Below are positions 6,736 through 16,068 of a DNA stretch of 64,000 nt, one piece after another. The stretch is taken from contig CP070651.1 of NCBI GenBank assembly GCA_020354625.1, forward strand, positions 3,811,587 to 3,875,586, read 5' to 3'. Position 1 is the stretch's first letter; every line of letters begins with the position of its first letter. Under the pieces are notes generated by a model that saw nothing but the letters and a program-made list of their open reading frames with translations, had not been told where the DNA came from and searched no databases. The stretch is from Trueperaceae bacterium. GTDB lineage: Bacteria > Deinococcota > Deinococci > Deinococcales > Trueperaceae. Both the position numbers and the translations under genes were made by a program.

Positions 6736-7752
6736 TTATGTGTACAGCTCTGGTCTCGGCGGTGTGACAACCGGCTCAGGCTGTCCCGAAGCGAGCGACG
6801 CCATGCCCGCATCCGCGATCAACAGCGATAGGTAGCCGTCCCAAGCAGAAGCCCCATCAAAGCTGGCGCCGGTCAGCGAAGACACCCATGCGTTCAGCTC
6901 GGCCAGGTAGGCCTCTTGGAAGCGGACCAGCCAGTCCTCTGCCACCTCGAGCGAGCGCACGGCTCGAGAGCGCAGCACTGCGGCTGCCGGTTGGGCCGTG
7001 ACGGCTGCACCGCGGCTCGAGACGACCTCGGCGCTCACCTCGTAGCCGTACCCCACGCTGACAGAGACTTCTAGGCTCGCCAGGCAATCCCCGGTGAGAC
7101 CGAGGTGCAAGACGACACCATCGAGCGCCTCTCCCGGAGTGGCGGGGTCGATCTTTACACCCTTGACGAAGATCTCTTCAACCTCTTGGCTCATCAGCCA
7201 GCGCGCTGAATCGATGTCGTGCACCGCCGAGTTGGTCACCACCATCTCGGTGGTCGCGTTCGGTGCGACCTCGGCATTCCGGTGGACGCCCTTGAACAGG
7301 AAGGGCCGGCCCAGCTGCCCCGAGCCGATCGCCCGTCTGACAGCGAGATGCTGCGGGTCGAAACGGCGCATGAAACCGACCGAGACGAGTTTGCGTCCCA
7401 GAGCCAGTTCCGAATCGACCACACGCGCGGCCTCGACCGCGCTCACCGCCAGCGGCTTTTCGCACAACACGGGCTTTTTCTGGCTCAAACAGGCGAGTGT
7501 CAGCTCGGCGTGGGTGGGGTCTGGAGACGCGATCAAGACAGCGTCTATCTCTGCGGCGTCGATAAGCTCGAACGGATCTGCAAACACCTGCGCACCACAC
7601 TCCGAAGCGATCTGCTCAACGCGCTCCAGGTCGACATCGCTCACCGCCGCCACCTCCGCCCCGACGACGTGACGATGAATATTACGGGCGTGCCGCCCCC
7701 CCATGCCACCCACGCCGATGATGCCGATCGCGACCTGTGCCGATATCGCCAT
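6736..7752 (-). CDS. Gfo/Idh/MocA oxidoreductase, inositol 2-dehydrogenase-like
   Basis: 338 residues with an N-terminal Rossmann fold: GIIGVGGMGGRHARN (about 10-24), the conserved EKP in 'VLCEKPLAV', and the catalytic motif HDIDSARWL. The spacing and 'GFMRRFDPQH' resemble inositol/scyllo-inosose dehydrogenases (IolG). The ATG at 7752 has AAAGGTGGG upstream; GTG 7761 is an alternative. It is divergent from the oligopeptide-type binding-protein gene and could act on its cargo. Confidence 0.75.
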   Translation of the reverse strand: MAISAQVAIGIIGVGGMGGRHARNIHRHVVGAEVAAVSDVDLERVEQIASECGAQVFADPFELIDAAEIDAVLIASPDPTHAELTLACLSQKKPVLCEKPLAVSAVEAARVVDSELALGRKLVSVGFMRRFDPQHLAVRRAIGSGQLGRPFLFKGVHRNAEVAPNATTEMVVTNSAVHDIDSARWLMSQEVEEIFVKGVKIDPATPGEALDGVVLHLGLTGDCLASLEVSVSVGYGYEVSAEVVSSRGAAVTAQPAAAVLRSRAVRSLEVAEDWLVRFQEAYLAELNAWVSSLTGASFDGASAWDGYLSLLIADAGMASLASGQPEPVVTPPRPELYT

Positions 7753-7895
7753 TCGTCCCACCTTTCAAAAAAGATCTTCTCGCACGATACCACCTATTGA
7801 GGCGCTCTTCCCTCAACGATACCAGGCACGAACTCTACGTGGAGAAGCCGAGTCATCGAGTCATCGATCTCGTATGCCGACCGACTCTCACACCC

Positions 7896-7904
7896 TGATA
7901 TACT
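7896..7904 (+). promoter_or_regulatory. Extended -10 promoter candidate of the binding-protein gene
   Basis: TGATATACT fits an extended -10 (TGnTATAAT). No good -35 is seen. It is 25 bp before the start at 7929. Confidence 0.4.
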
Positions 7905-7928
7905 TGCGATGCTCAGAAAGGAGTGGTT

Positions 7929-9452
7929 ATGAGAAGGTTCGTGTGGATATTCAGTGTGCTTTGTTTGCCCTTGTTCTCCGTCACCTTCGCACAGGAAACG
8001 GTGGTGATCGCACAACAACTCGAACACGGTTCGCTCAACCCAGCGGATAACCGGGGTCTTTCAGACAACACGGTAGGGAGGGTGCTGTTCGAGGGACTGG
8101 TCGGGTTCGATCGCGAATTGAACCTCGTCCCCGAACTAGCAACGGCTTGGGAAATCAATGATGAAGCGACCGAAATCACCTTCACGTTGCGCCAAGGCGT
8201 GGTGTTTCACGACGGAACCCCCTTTACCGCCGAAGAAGTCAAGGCCTATTTCGACTGGGCACGCGATCCTGACAATTCCTTGGGTGGACGTGCACGAAGT
8301 ATCTTCGAAGACGTTGTCGACGTCGAGATACTCGATGCAGACACGGTGCGCTTCTCTCTGAGCAAACCCAACGGCGCCATGATCTTCAATTTCGCCACCG
8401 CCAACGGGCGCATTATCAGCTCCCACTCCATCGAGACCTATGGAGAAGATATCGGACGCAACCCGGTTGGAACGGGACCCTTCCAGTTCCAAGAGTGGAT
8501 CGATGGACAGATGATCACGGTGACGGCCTTCGCAGACTATTGGGGTGAGCCTGCCAAGGTCGAGGCTATCGAGTTTCGTGTGGTGCCTAACGACGCTACG
8601 CGTATTGCTCTCTTGCAAAGCGGTGAAGCGCACTTCATCGAGATGGTTCCGCCGGCGCTGGTAGGGGCACTTGAAGCTGCACCGAACATCGTCGTGGAAG
8701 CCACCGAGAGTGTTTTCGCCCGCATATTGCCTGTGAACACCCAGATCGCACCCTTCGACGATGTACGCGTGAGACGCGCTCTGAATCACGCAATCGATCG
8801 CGAGCAACTGGTCCAGGTCGCTTTGCAAGGTTTTGGAACCGCCCTCACGTCCCCAGTGCTCGAGCCCGTCTTCGGATACAGCCCCCAGACCCCCTACGAG
8901 TACGATCTCGAAAAGGCCCAACAGCTCCTCGCCGAAGCGGGTGTCCCAGACGGTTTCAGCGCCAGTGTACTGACGTTCAACAGCACCGAGTTTACAACCG
9001 TGGGACAGGTTCTGCAGCAGATGCTGAGTAAAGTCGGCGTCAGCCTCGAACTGCAGCCCACCGAGCGGGGTGCCCTGGTCGATCGAATCTTCAAACCGTT
9101 TGAAGAGACCGATTTGGAAATGTCTCTTGTAGGTGCGTCCACTCCTACCGGAGATGCCGACCGCGCGCTAAAGCAGTCTTTCGCCAGCTCGTCCTGGCCA
9201 CCGGCTTTCAACAACTGGAGCTTCTACTCGAATCCGAAGGTGGACGAGCTGATCGAAGCAGGTGCCACCACCGGTGATCAGGCCGAGCGCAGTCGCCTGT
9301 ACGCCGAAGCGCAGGAGATCATCTGGAATGATGCCCCCTGGATCTTCCTCTACAGCCCTAACAACATCGCAGGTAAATCCAGCAATCTCGAAGGGGTTTT
9401 CTACATGCCACCACGATATTTGGATGCGCGAGCGGCAGACTTTGTAGAGTGA
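7929..9452 (+). CDS. ABC transporter substrate-binding protein, family 5 (peptide/nickel/opine type)
   Basis: 507 residues. Signal peptide MRRFVWIFSVLCLPLFSVTFA ends at AQ. The family 5 signature is present: 'LSDNTVGRVLFEGLVGFD', 'WEINDEATEITFTLRQGVVFHDG' region (cut here for length at positions 74-96), and 'NHAIDREQLVQ'. The start at 7929 was chosen for the AAGGAG directly upstream; GTG 7923 overlaps that site. It is followed by a strong hairpin and then two DppB/DppC-type permeases. The substrate is unknown; this class carries peptides, opines, glycosides or nickel. Confidence 0.85.
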   Translation: MRRFVWIFSVLCLPLFSVTFAQETVVIAQQLEHGSLNPADNRGLSDNTVGRVLFEGLVGFDRELNLVPELATAWEINDEATEITFTLRQGVVFHDGTPFTAEEVKAYFDWARDPDNSLGGRARSIFEDVVDVEILDADTVRFSLSKPNGAMIFNFATANGRIISSHSIETYGEDIGRNPVGTGPFQFQEWIDGQMITVTAFADYWGEPAKVEAIEFRVVPNDATRIALLQSGEAHFIEMVPPALVGALEAAPNIVVEATESVFARILPVNTQIAPFDDVRVRRALNHAIDREQLVQVALQGFGTALTSPVLEPVFGYSPQTPYEYDLEKAQQLLAEAGVPDGFSASVLTFNSTEFTTVGQVLQQMLSKVGVSLELQPTERGALVDRIFKPFEETDLEMSLVGASTPTGDADRALKQSFASSSWPPAFNNWSFYSNPKVDELIEAGATTGDQAERSRLYAEAQEIIWNDAPWIFLYSPNNIAGKSSNLEGVFYMPPRYLDARAADFVE

Positions 9453-9516
9453 AGCGCATGTCTCTCAGGGTATCGTCCTGGTGCAATAACCAGCCTCACA
9501 TCCCTATAAATGTGTT

Positions 9517-9542
9517 CCCGGTGTCGCTCCAACGACACCGGG
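9517..9542 (+). terminator. Hairpin between binding-protein and permease genes
   Basis: Perfect 10-bp stem CCCGGTGTCG / CGACACCGGG with a 6-nt loop. No T-run follows, which fits partial attenuation or mRNA stabilisation that favours the binding protein over the permeases. Confidence 0.6.
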
Positions 9543-9561
9543 AGCGCGATTTGAACGCGAG

Positions 9562-10482
9562 ATGTCTCGGTATTTTCTACGCCGTTTGCTAGAAACCATC
9601 CCGACGCTCCTCGGGATCATGGTGGCGATCTTCTTCTTTATTCGCGCCTTGCCCGGAGACCCCGCCCGCCTCTACACCGGACCCGAGGCGACCGCCTCCG
9701 AAGTCGCGATCATCAGACAGCGTTTTGGACTCGATCGCTCCTGGCCAGAGCAGTTCGTACGCTACGCAAGAGAGCTCTCTCGCGGCAGCCTCGGGGTATC
9801 GTTTCGCAGCAATCTCCCCGCTACCCAAGTGATCAAGCGTCACTTCCAAGCGACGTTGTGGCTCTCGTTGACCGCAATCTGCTTGGCGACGGTAGTGGGA
9901 ATCCTGGTCGGCGTGGGGGCAGCTGCGAACCGCAACTCTCTCCTCGACGTCGGCATCACTGTGCTGGCGATTCTAGGCATCAGCATCCCTTCGTTTTTTC
10001 TCAGTATCCTGCTCATCTACGCGTTCGCGGTCAATGCCAAGATCCTGCCAGTCACAGGTAGTTTGAGCTTCCGAGGTCTGATCTTGCCCACCCTCGCCCT
10101 GACGATGAGCTCGCTGGCAACAATTGCCCGCTTTGCCCGCTCGAGTCTGCTGGAGGTTCTAGGAGAAGACTTCATCCGCACGGCAAAGGCAAAAGGATTG
10201 GCTGCCGCTGTTGTGTTGCAAAAGCACGCCCTGAAAAATGCTCTCATTCCGGTACTCACCATCACCGGCCTGCAGTTCGGTTTCCTGCTCAGCGGAACCA
10301 TCATCGTGGAAACCGTATTCAATTTCCCTGGCTTAGGTTGGCTCCTCATCCAGTCGATCAACGCTCGCGACTACCCCGTACTTCAGGGGCTCATGCTGGT
10401 ATTCGCGCTCGAGTTTCTCCTCATCAACCTGATCGTCGACCTCCTCTACGGCCTCGTCGATCCCCGAATCAGCTATGACTAG
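9562..10482 (+). CDS. ABC transporter permease, DppB type
   Basis: 306 residues with six predicted membrane segments. The N-terminus (RRLLETIPTLLGI, then ALPGDPA) and the EAA loop (EDFIRTAKAKGL, about 207-218) are typical of dipeptide/oligopeptide permease subunit B. It overlaps the next permease by 8 bp. No ATPase gene follows, so the system must use subunits encoded elsewhere. Confidence 0.85.
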   Translation: MSRYFLRRLLETIPTLLGIMVAIFFFIRALPGDPARLYTGPEATASEVAIIRQRFGLDRSWPEQFVRYARELSRGSLGVSFRSNLPATQVIKRHFQATLWLSLTAICLATVVGILVGVGAAANRNSLLDVGITVLAILGISIPSFFLSILLIYAFAVNAKILPVTGSLSFRGLILPTLALTMSSLATIARFARSSLLEVLGEDFIRTAKAKGLAAAVVLQKHALKNALIPVLTITGLQFGFLLSGTIIVETVFNFPGLGWLLIQSINARDYPVLQGLMLVFALEFLLINLIVDLLYGLVDPRISYD

Positions 10483-11335
10483 CCTGTTGCCAACCTCGAC
10501 ACAACGAGGTCTCCTGCTCGCGCGTCTAATGCGACACCGAAGTGGCGCCATCGGGTTGATCCTGAGCTGTTTGTTCGTGCTGATGGCAGTCTTCGGACCG
10601 CTCGTCGCACCTTTCGACCCCTCCGAAGCCAATTACTTAGAGATCAACCAGGGTATCTCCCGCACGCACCCTCTCGGTACCGATAACTTTGGCCGCGACC
10701 TATTAAGCCGCATCCTGGTAGGTGCGCGCTACTCAATAGGTATCGGTCTCTCTGCCAGTCTGCTCGGCGCCCTGCTGGGAGGTATATGGGGACTCTGGTC
10801 TGGATTCTTAGGAGGGGTAGCCGATAACCTATCGATGCGTCTGGTCGATATCCTGCTCGCTTTTCCAGGCCTACTTCTAGCCATCGGCTTCATCGCCATC
10901 AGCGGTCCGGGGCTAGGACCCGTCATCCTCGCCAGTAGCCTGTTCGGATTGCCGATCTTCGCCCGTCTGGCACGTGGCTCCGCCCTGAGCCTCAAAGAGC
11001 GCGTCTTCGTGGAAGGAGCGCGGAGCTTGGGAGCTGGTGAGCTACGGATCATGTTCCGGCACATTCTCCCCAGCATGATCGCTCCCATCCTCGTCTACCT
11101 CACTCTTCGGACAGGAATCACCATGCTCATCGCCTCCGGGTTATCGTTTTTGGGTCTCGGCATTCAACCTCCCACACCCGAGTGGGGTGCCATGCTGAGT
11201 GAAGCACAGCTCTACCTGCCCATCCATCCACTCATGGCCTTCGCACCAGGCTTGGTGATTTCGCTTGCCATTTTGGGATTCAACCTATTGGGAGACGGTC
11301 TACGAGACGTACTCGATCCTAGCTTGGTGGAGTGA
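10475..11335 (+). CDS. ABC transporter permease, DppC type
   Basis: 286 residues. The N-terminal segment and the 'HPLGTDNFGRDLLSRILVG' motif mark subunit C of family 5 importers. The EAA loop is 'VEGARSLGAGELRIMFRHIL'. It is the last gene of the transporter operon; a 380-bp stretch without genes follows, where DppD/DppF ATPases would normally be found. Confidence 0.85.
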   Translation: MTSLLPTSTQRGLLLARLMRHRSGAIGLILSCLFVLMAVFGPLVAPFDPSEANYLEINQGISRTHPLGTDNFGRDLLSRILVGARYSIGIGLSASLLGALLGGIWGLWSGFLGGVADNLSMRLVDILLAFPGLLLAIGFIAISGPGLGPVILASSLFGLPIFARLARGSALSLKERVFVEGARSLGAGELRIMFRHILPSMIAPILVYLTLRTGITMLIASGLSFLGLGIQPPTPEWGAMLSEAQLYLPIHPLMAFAPGLVISLAILGFNLLGDGLRDVLDPSLVE

Positions 11336-11394
11336 GGGTCGTCATAGTATTCGAAAGGGGATATCAAAACCGTTGTCTCCAAAGCGTTTCAGGT

Positions 11395-11422
11395 GATGGG
11401 TGATGAGTAATGGGTGATGGGT
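11395..11422 (-). repeat. Heptanucleotide repeat (reverse orientation)
   Basis: Four units GATGGGT, GATGAGT, AATGGGT, GATGGGT, the complement of the ACYCATY repeat at 3003-3034. The remainder of 11336-11578 shows no gene; a degenerate run of the same heptamer is at about 11550-11575. Confidence 0.65.
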
Positions 11423-11578
11423 GTTGCGAAGTTTGCGGCTGAACCCGTCCACTCTGACTTTACTATCTTCGGAGCCAGCTCCAATCTCATAATTCTTTTG
11501 AAATGACCCCACCCCACACATTTCTCATTCTGCATTACCTTACTGCCAACACCCACTCATCCCCCCTCATCACCCTTT

Positions 11579-11682
11579 TAAACCGGCTTTCAGTGAACTT
11601 GTCACACTAACTGAACGCTTTTGCTTAACCTCGCTCTGCTCGGGTGATCTTGGCACTGCCAAGATCACCGAAAGACGGTTTA
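11579..11682. repeat. Repeat family B, copy 2 (MITE-like, 104 bp)
   Basis: Same length and termini as 5964-6067. Here the internal hairpin (11643-11655 / 11657-11669) is a perfect 13-bp stem with a 1-nt centre. It lies just downstream of the nucleoside-hydrolase-like gene's stop. Confidence 0.75.
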
Positions 11683-11715
11683 GTTTTATCGAGACAGCGT
11701 CTCAGAATGCGGCTT

Positions 11716-12699
11716 TTACGCATCGTACCAACCCCAACGCTCCTTCCAAGCGCTGAGAAAGTCGACCCGCCACTTGTTGATCGTGGCCTGGCACTCCTCG
11801 GCCGGGGCATCGAGGTCGACGTAGTAGTTGGGATGAGACGAGGGCTCGGGCCGGCGGAAGCGCCCTCCCCAGCTCTCCTGGGTGGGATCGTCCACATCTC
11901 CTATCCCCCCCAGAACCGGAGAGAGGAGGTAGAGGAAGCTGGCTGCATCCCCCTCTTTTAAAATGTCTTCCTCGGTACCCGGATGCCGTGACCACGGCAT
12001 CAGGTCGCCCGTCCGCCGGCGGAACTTGACGGGTACACCCCTCCCCCGAATGTTTTGCTCCACAAACGATCGATTCCCCCACTCCCCCTGCTGGTCTCCA
12101 CCCAAGTAGACACCACGAAAAGTGTCGTGTGAGAAGCGTGGCAAGATACCGTTCTCGATCCAGAACATCTCTGGAGCACGTTCTTTCATCACCTGGTAGA
12201 CGTAGTCCCTGCTGGCCTGGTCGGCAACCGTGTTGGACGACGCGATGGAGTAGAGCCGCACCCTCTCGACGATGGTCGGTTCGTCGTGCATGGCCGGCGC
12301 CACATCGGTCAACGACCCCCAGGCCAGAATCCAGAGGGGCCGGTCGAGCCGCAGGTAGTCTTGAGCCAGGGCGCGTTCGACGATCCAGTGCGATCCGGGT
12401 GTCTCCCTACCCGGGCCGGGGCCGCCTGGGATGGTGGCCCCCTGGCAGGTCACCGAGAGGACGCTCGCCTCGTCCATCAACTCCTCGTGCCTTTGGGCTC
12501 TCAGAGCGTCCAAGCCGGTGCGCTTGACCCACTCCCGGATCTCTTCAACCTCGTTCACACTGTCTGGACCAGGAGAGGAGATGAGGCCCTCTAGCCTGAG
12601 GACGTCAGAAAAGTGAAGCAGGTGGATCAGCGCTTGGATATCGTCCGGATCACCTCCCAGATCGGTACTGACCAGGACACGGTAGCTTCGGTGGGCCAT
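11716..12699 (-). CDS. Nucleoside-hydrolase-like protein (DUF1593 type)
   Basis: 327 residues. The N-terminal 'STDLGGDPDDIQAL' is the calcium-binding Asp cluster of the nucleoside hydrolase fold, in the variant seen in DUF1593 proteins. 'ILAWGSLTDVAPAM' is the second conserved block. No signal peptide is visible. The family is found with carbohydrate catabolism genes and the exact reaction is not established. It is transcribed from its own unit, 75 bp downstream of the xylonate-type dehydratase. Confidence 0.75.
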   Translation of the reverse strand: MAHRSYRVLVSTDLGGDPDDIQALIHLLHFSDVLRLEGLISSPGPDSVNEVEEIREWVKRTGLDALRAQRHEELMDEASVLSVTCQGATIPGGPGPGRETPGSHWIVERALAQDYLRLDRPLWILAWGSLTDVAPAMHDEPTIVERVRLYSIASSNTVADQASRDYVYQVMKERAPEMFWIENGILPRFSHDTFRGVYLGGDQQGEWGNRSFVEQNIRGRGVPVKFRRRTGDLMPWSRHPGTEEDILKEGDAASFLYLLSPVLGGIGDVDDPTQESWGGRFRRPEPSSHPNYYVDLDAPAEECQATINKWRVDFLSAWKERWGWYDA

Positions 12700-12773
12700 C
12701 GCCTACCCCTTTCTGTAGCTAGACTCGAACCGAGCCCGCATAGGTATATGCTCGTCCACACAGGTGGAACCTG

Positions 12774-14771
12774 TCACGAATCTTCACCGAGAGCAGCCAA
12801 CCCTGCCTCGATCACCCGGACGATACGGTCGGCATCGTAAACACAACCCGCCCACGTACCGCCACTCGCTTGTTGCAGCGCGGCCCAGAGGCGGGTATCG
12901 TCGGGCAAGGAGGGGTGGGGCTGCAGCCCTGGATGCAGGTCACGCTCCCGTAAAAGCTGTTCCACTCCATCTCTGCTCAACTTACCCTCGGCCGTACCGA
13001 TCAATTCGATTCGCCCCTCGAGGCCCTTTTGGTCGATGGTGATCTCGATCAGGTCACCATCACGAAGCTTGCCGATGGGACCTCCCGCGAGGGCCTCAGG
13101 CCCGATATGCCCGATGCAGGCGCCGGTAGAGAACCCTGAAAACCGGGCGTCGGTAAGGATCGGAACGTTCTTCCCCCAAGGCAGGTACCTGAGGGCAGCT
13201 GTGATCTGAGCGGTCTCCTCCATCCCTGTACCCGACGGCCCTCCGCCCATATAGACCAGCACGTCACCCGGTTTGATGGGATTGTCACCTTGCCCTTTGA
13301 CCGCCGCCACCGCATCGCTCTCGGTGAGAAATACCCGGGCAGGCCCCGTGTGGCGATAGACCTGATCACGATCGACTACCGACGGGTCGATCGCGGTCGC
13401 CTTGATCACCGAACCTTGAGGCGCAAGGTTGCCTACCGGGAACACCACCGTGCTGGTGAGGCCCTCGTGGCGCGCCGTATCGGCGTCCATGATGACCAGA
13501 TCGGGATCGATCCGACCGGCGTCAGCCAAACGCGACCGGACCGCCTGCCGCCGCTCGCTGGTCTCCCACCAGTCGAGCACCGAGGCGAGAGACTCACCGG
13601 TGGCCGTGAGAACGTCTAGGTTGAGAAGTCCCATGTTACGCAGATGCAGCATCACTTCGGGAACCCCGCCGGCCATAAAGACCTGCACCGTCGGATGGTG
13701 GCGCGGCCCGTTTGGCAATACGTCGACCAGGCGTGGCGTGGCCCGATTCACCCGCTGCCAATCTTCGACGGTGGGTTGGGCCAAGCCGGCAGCGTGAGCG
13801 ATGGCGGGGAGGTGCAAGAGCAAGTTGGTGGAACCGCCGAAGGCCGCGTGGACGAGCATGGCGTTCTCCAACGCCCGGCCGGTCAGAAGCCCCGAAAGAG
13901 GGATCTCATGAGCGATGAGGCGCAAGACTGCCAGGGCAGAACGGTGGGCCATATCGAGCCATACCGGTTCCCCCGACGGACTGAGAGCGCTATGGGGCAG
14001 GCTCAATCCGAGACCTTCTGCTACCACCTGCGAGCTTGCTGCAGTCCCCAGAAACTGACATCCCCCTCCTGGTGAACCACAGGCACGACACCCCATCTCC
14101 GCAGCGTAATCGAGGCTGATGAGATCGTGTGCAAAACGTGCACCGATGGTCTGCACCCTACCGGCATCCTCCGCCCCGGCTGCCGGCAACGTCACGCCAC
14201 CCGGAACGACCACGGCGGGCAACTCGCTGCAACCCGCCAGGGCCAACAGGGTGGCGGGCAACCCCTTATCGCAGGTAGCGATACCCAACACGCCCCGGCG
14301 CTGCGGCAGCGAACGGATCAGACGGCGCAGGGTGACCGCCGCATCGTTACGGTACGGGTGGCTATCGAACATAGCCGTCGTGCCTTGAGAGCGGCCGTCA
14401 CACGGATCGCTGCAGGTAGCGGAAAAGGGGATGACATCCCGGTTGCGCAGGGTGCGGGCGGCCTCCTCGACCAGCAGGCCGATTTCCCAATGCCCTGTGT
14501 GGTAGCCGAGCGCCAGCGGCGTGCCGTCTTGAGCACGCAGCCCCCCTTGTGTGCTGAGGATCAGAACCTGCGGTTTTCCCACATCGGCCGGGTTCCAACC
14601 CATGCCGGCATTCTGCGTGAGACCGAACAGATTTCCACTCGGCTCCTCGAGCAACATCTGTGGGGTAATCGGCAGCTGGCCTTCCGGTCCTTCCCCCTCG
14701 ATCCGGGTGCTCGAGATGCCGTCTGAACTCCCCAGAACTTCCGTCAGGGTCGGGGCCGGCTTTTTATTCAT
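12774..14771 (-). CDS. IlvD/Edd family sugar-acid dehydratase (YagF/YjhG type)
   Basis: 665 residues, the length of the YjhG/YagF subfamily (E. coli about 655), longer than IlvD. Iron-sulfur cysteines are visible in 'SATCSDPCDGRSQGT', 'GIATCDKGLPA' and 'CRACGSPGGGCQFLGTA'. The family dehydrates aldonic acids such as D-xylonate to 2-keto-3-deoxy acids. Nearby are a second IlvD-type dehydratase and an RraA-type protein, which together suggest a non-phosphorylative sugar-acid pathway. Start ATG 14771 gives a full-length N-terminus. Confidence 0.85.
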   Translation of the reverse strand: MNKKPAPTLTEVLGSSDGISSTRIEGEGPEGQLPITPQMLLEEPSGNLFGLTQNAGMGWNPADVGKPQVLILSTQGGLRAQDGTPLALGYHTGHWEIGLLVEEAARTLRNRDVIPFSATCSDPCDGRSQGTTAMFDSHPYRNDAAVTLRRLIRSLPQRRGVLGIATCDKGLPATLLALAGCSELPAVVVPGGVTLPAAGAEDAGRVQTIGARFAHDLISLDYAAEMGCRACGSPGGGCQFLGTAASSQVVAEGLGLSLPHSALSPSGEPVWLDMAHRSALAVLRLIAHEIPLSGLLTGRALENAMLVHAAFGGSTNLLLHLPAIAHAAGLAQPTVEDWQRVNRATPRLVDVLPNGPRHHPTVQVFMAGGVPEVMLHLRNMGLLNLDVLTATGESLASVLDWWETSERRQAVRSRLADAGRIDPDLVIMDADTARHEGLTSTVVFPVGNLAPQGSVIKATAIDPSVVDRDQVYRHTGPARVFLTESDAVAAVKGQGDNPIKPGDVLVYMGGGPSGTGMEETAQITAALRYLPWGKNVPILTDARFSGFSTGACIGHIGPEALAGGPIGKLRDGDLIEITIDQKGLEGRIELIGTAEGKLSRDGVEQLLRERDLHPGLQPHPSLPDDTRLWAALQQASGGTWAGCVYDADRIVRVIEAGLAALGEDS

Positions 14772-15118
14772 GGCCTCTCTTATTCATGATCTCTCCTCGC
14801 TACTCCCGATACGACGTGTCCGGGGGCGTTGGTAGACAGACAACCGAAAGCTCTTACGGGCAGAACCAGATGACGAGCGCCCACAGAGTCGAAGCCCAAG
14901 CGGATGTCAGGCCCGGGTACCCTCTGTCGTCGATGGACTTCGCTCTCCATAGGTGTCGCCCCCACTTCTACCACAACACCCCCTGTGTTCGCCCCGCTTC
15001 GGCGCACGACACAGAAGCGCCTTCGATCGAGGATAATGATGGTGTAAGGAGTTTGGGTTCACCGTGACCAAGCCGGTGCTTAGGGAGCGTTCCAGCCACG
15101 TAAGGACGAAGATCGACC
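14772..15118. other. Divergent intergenic region, no gene seen
   Basis: 347 bp between the dehydratase and the SGNH hydrolase. It must hold both promoters. A 22-codon frame from GTG 15064 with TAAGGAG upstream overlaps the SGNH start and could be a leader, but is weak. Confidence 0.4.
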
Positions 15119-15967
15119 GTGACCACCTCTGAAGCACCTGATGACACGCCTCTCGAGCGCGTCCCGATATTGTCACCCGGTATCGTGCCGGCTCGAGTGA
15201 TCATCCTCGGGGCGAGCAACGTAGCCTGGGCACGGAACCACCTGGTACGGAGGATCCGGCAGCTGCTCGGCACGCCGCTAGAGTTCTACTTTGTAGCCGG
15301 CCACGGGCGCTCGTATGGGATTCGCACGACCGTTCTGTGGGGTCAGACACTGCCAGGCATCAGCTCTTGCGGCCTCTGGTCCGTTCTAGACGAACGGCTC
15401 GACCACACAACCCCAAGCTACGCCCTAATAACCGACATCGGCAACGACCTCCTCTACGGCCAGGCTGTGGAGGACATCAGCACTTGGGTAGAAGCCTGTG
15501 TGGACCGTCTGCTGCGCTTGGGAACGAGGGTGGTTGTGACAGGCCTACCGATGGAAAACCTCTCCTCCTTGGGCCCTATCAGATTCCAGGTCATGCGAAC
15601 GCTCATCTTTCGCGACCGGTTCCACCGACTGACGGAGATCAAGGAACAGGCTGCCTCGCTCGACAGATCGTTGCGTCGGTTGGCCGATGCTCACAGGCTG
15701 ACCCTCGTTCCCCTACGCGGCTCGTGGTACGGCTTCGACCCGATCCACCTCCGGCGCAGTTCGTGGCAGGAAGCTTGGGACGAAATGGTTGCAGCTTGGC
15801 TTGCTGAACCGAACAATCGTGATGTCGATGTTTCTGCTGAAGCGACCGATCGCTGGCCTTCGCTCCGTTTCCGGGTCCCCGCCGAACGGTGGCTCTTCGG
15901 CCGCCGCCAGAGCACACCGCAACCTACTCTCACTCTGGCTGACGGCAGCAAGGTATTCCTCTACTGA
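15119..15967 (+). CDS. SGNH-hydrolase-fold protein
   Basis: 282 residues. SGNH blocks are recognisable in order: block I 'ILGASN' (29-34, Ser33 in place of GDS), a conserved Gly region 'GHGRSYG' (61-67), block III 'GND' (108-110), and block V D207-P-I-H210. This gives a full Ser/Gly/Asn/His set, so an esterase or lipase-like activity is plausible, although no signal peptide is seen. The GTG start at 15119 is uncertain. It is divergent from the long dehydratase and convergent with the second dehydratase. Confidence 0.65.
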   Translation: MTTSEAPDDTPLERVPILSPGIVPARVIILGASNVAWARNHLVRRIRQLLGTPLEFYFVAGHGRSYGIRTTVLWGQTLPGISSCGLWSVLDERLDHTTPSYALITDIGNDLLYGQAVEDISTWVEACVDRLLRLGTRVVVTGLPMENLSSLGPIRFQVMRTLIFRDRFHRLTEIKEQAASLDRSLRRLADAHRLTLVPLRGSWYGFDPIHLRRSSWQEAWDEMVAAWLAEPNNRDVDVSAEATDRWPSLRFRVPAERWLFGRRQSTPQPTLTLADGSKVFLY

Positions 15968-16068
15968 AGTCCGGACCCACAGAGCAACCCCGGCACTCTC
16001 ACCAACCCATCCAAGCTTGACCCCATCTTTGAAAACGAGCAGTATCTGGGCACGATATCCAGAAGGAT

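Noticed and set aside
15064-15132. 22-codon leader ORF before the SGNH gene
   Set aside because: TAAGGAG is 12 bp away and the frame overlaps the gene start without a clear coupling signal; too weak to call.
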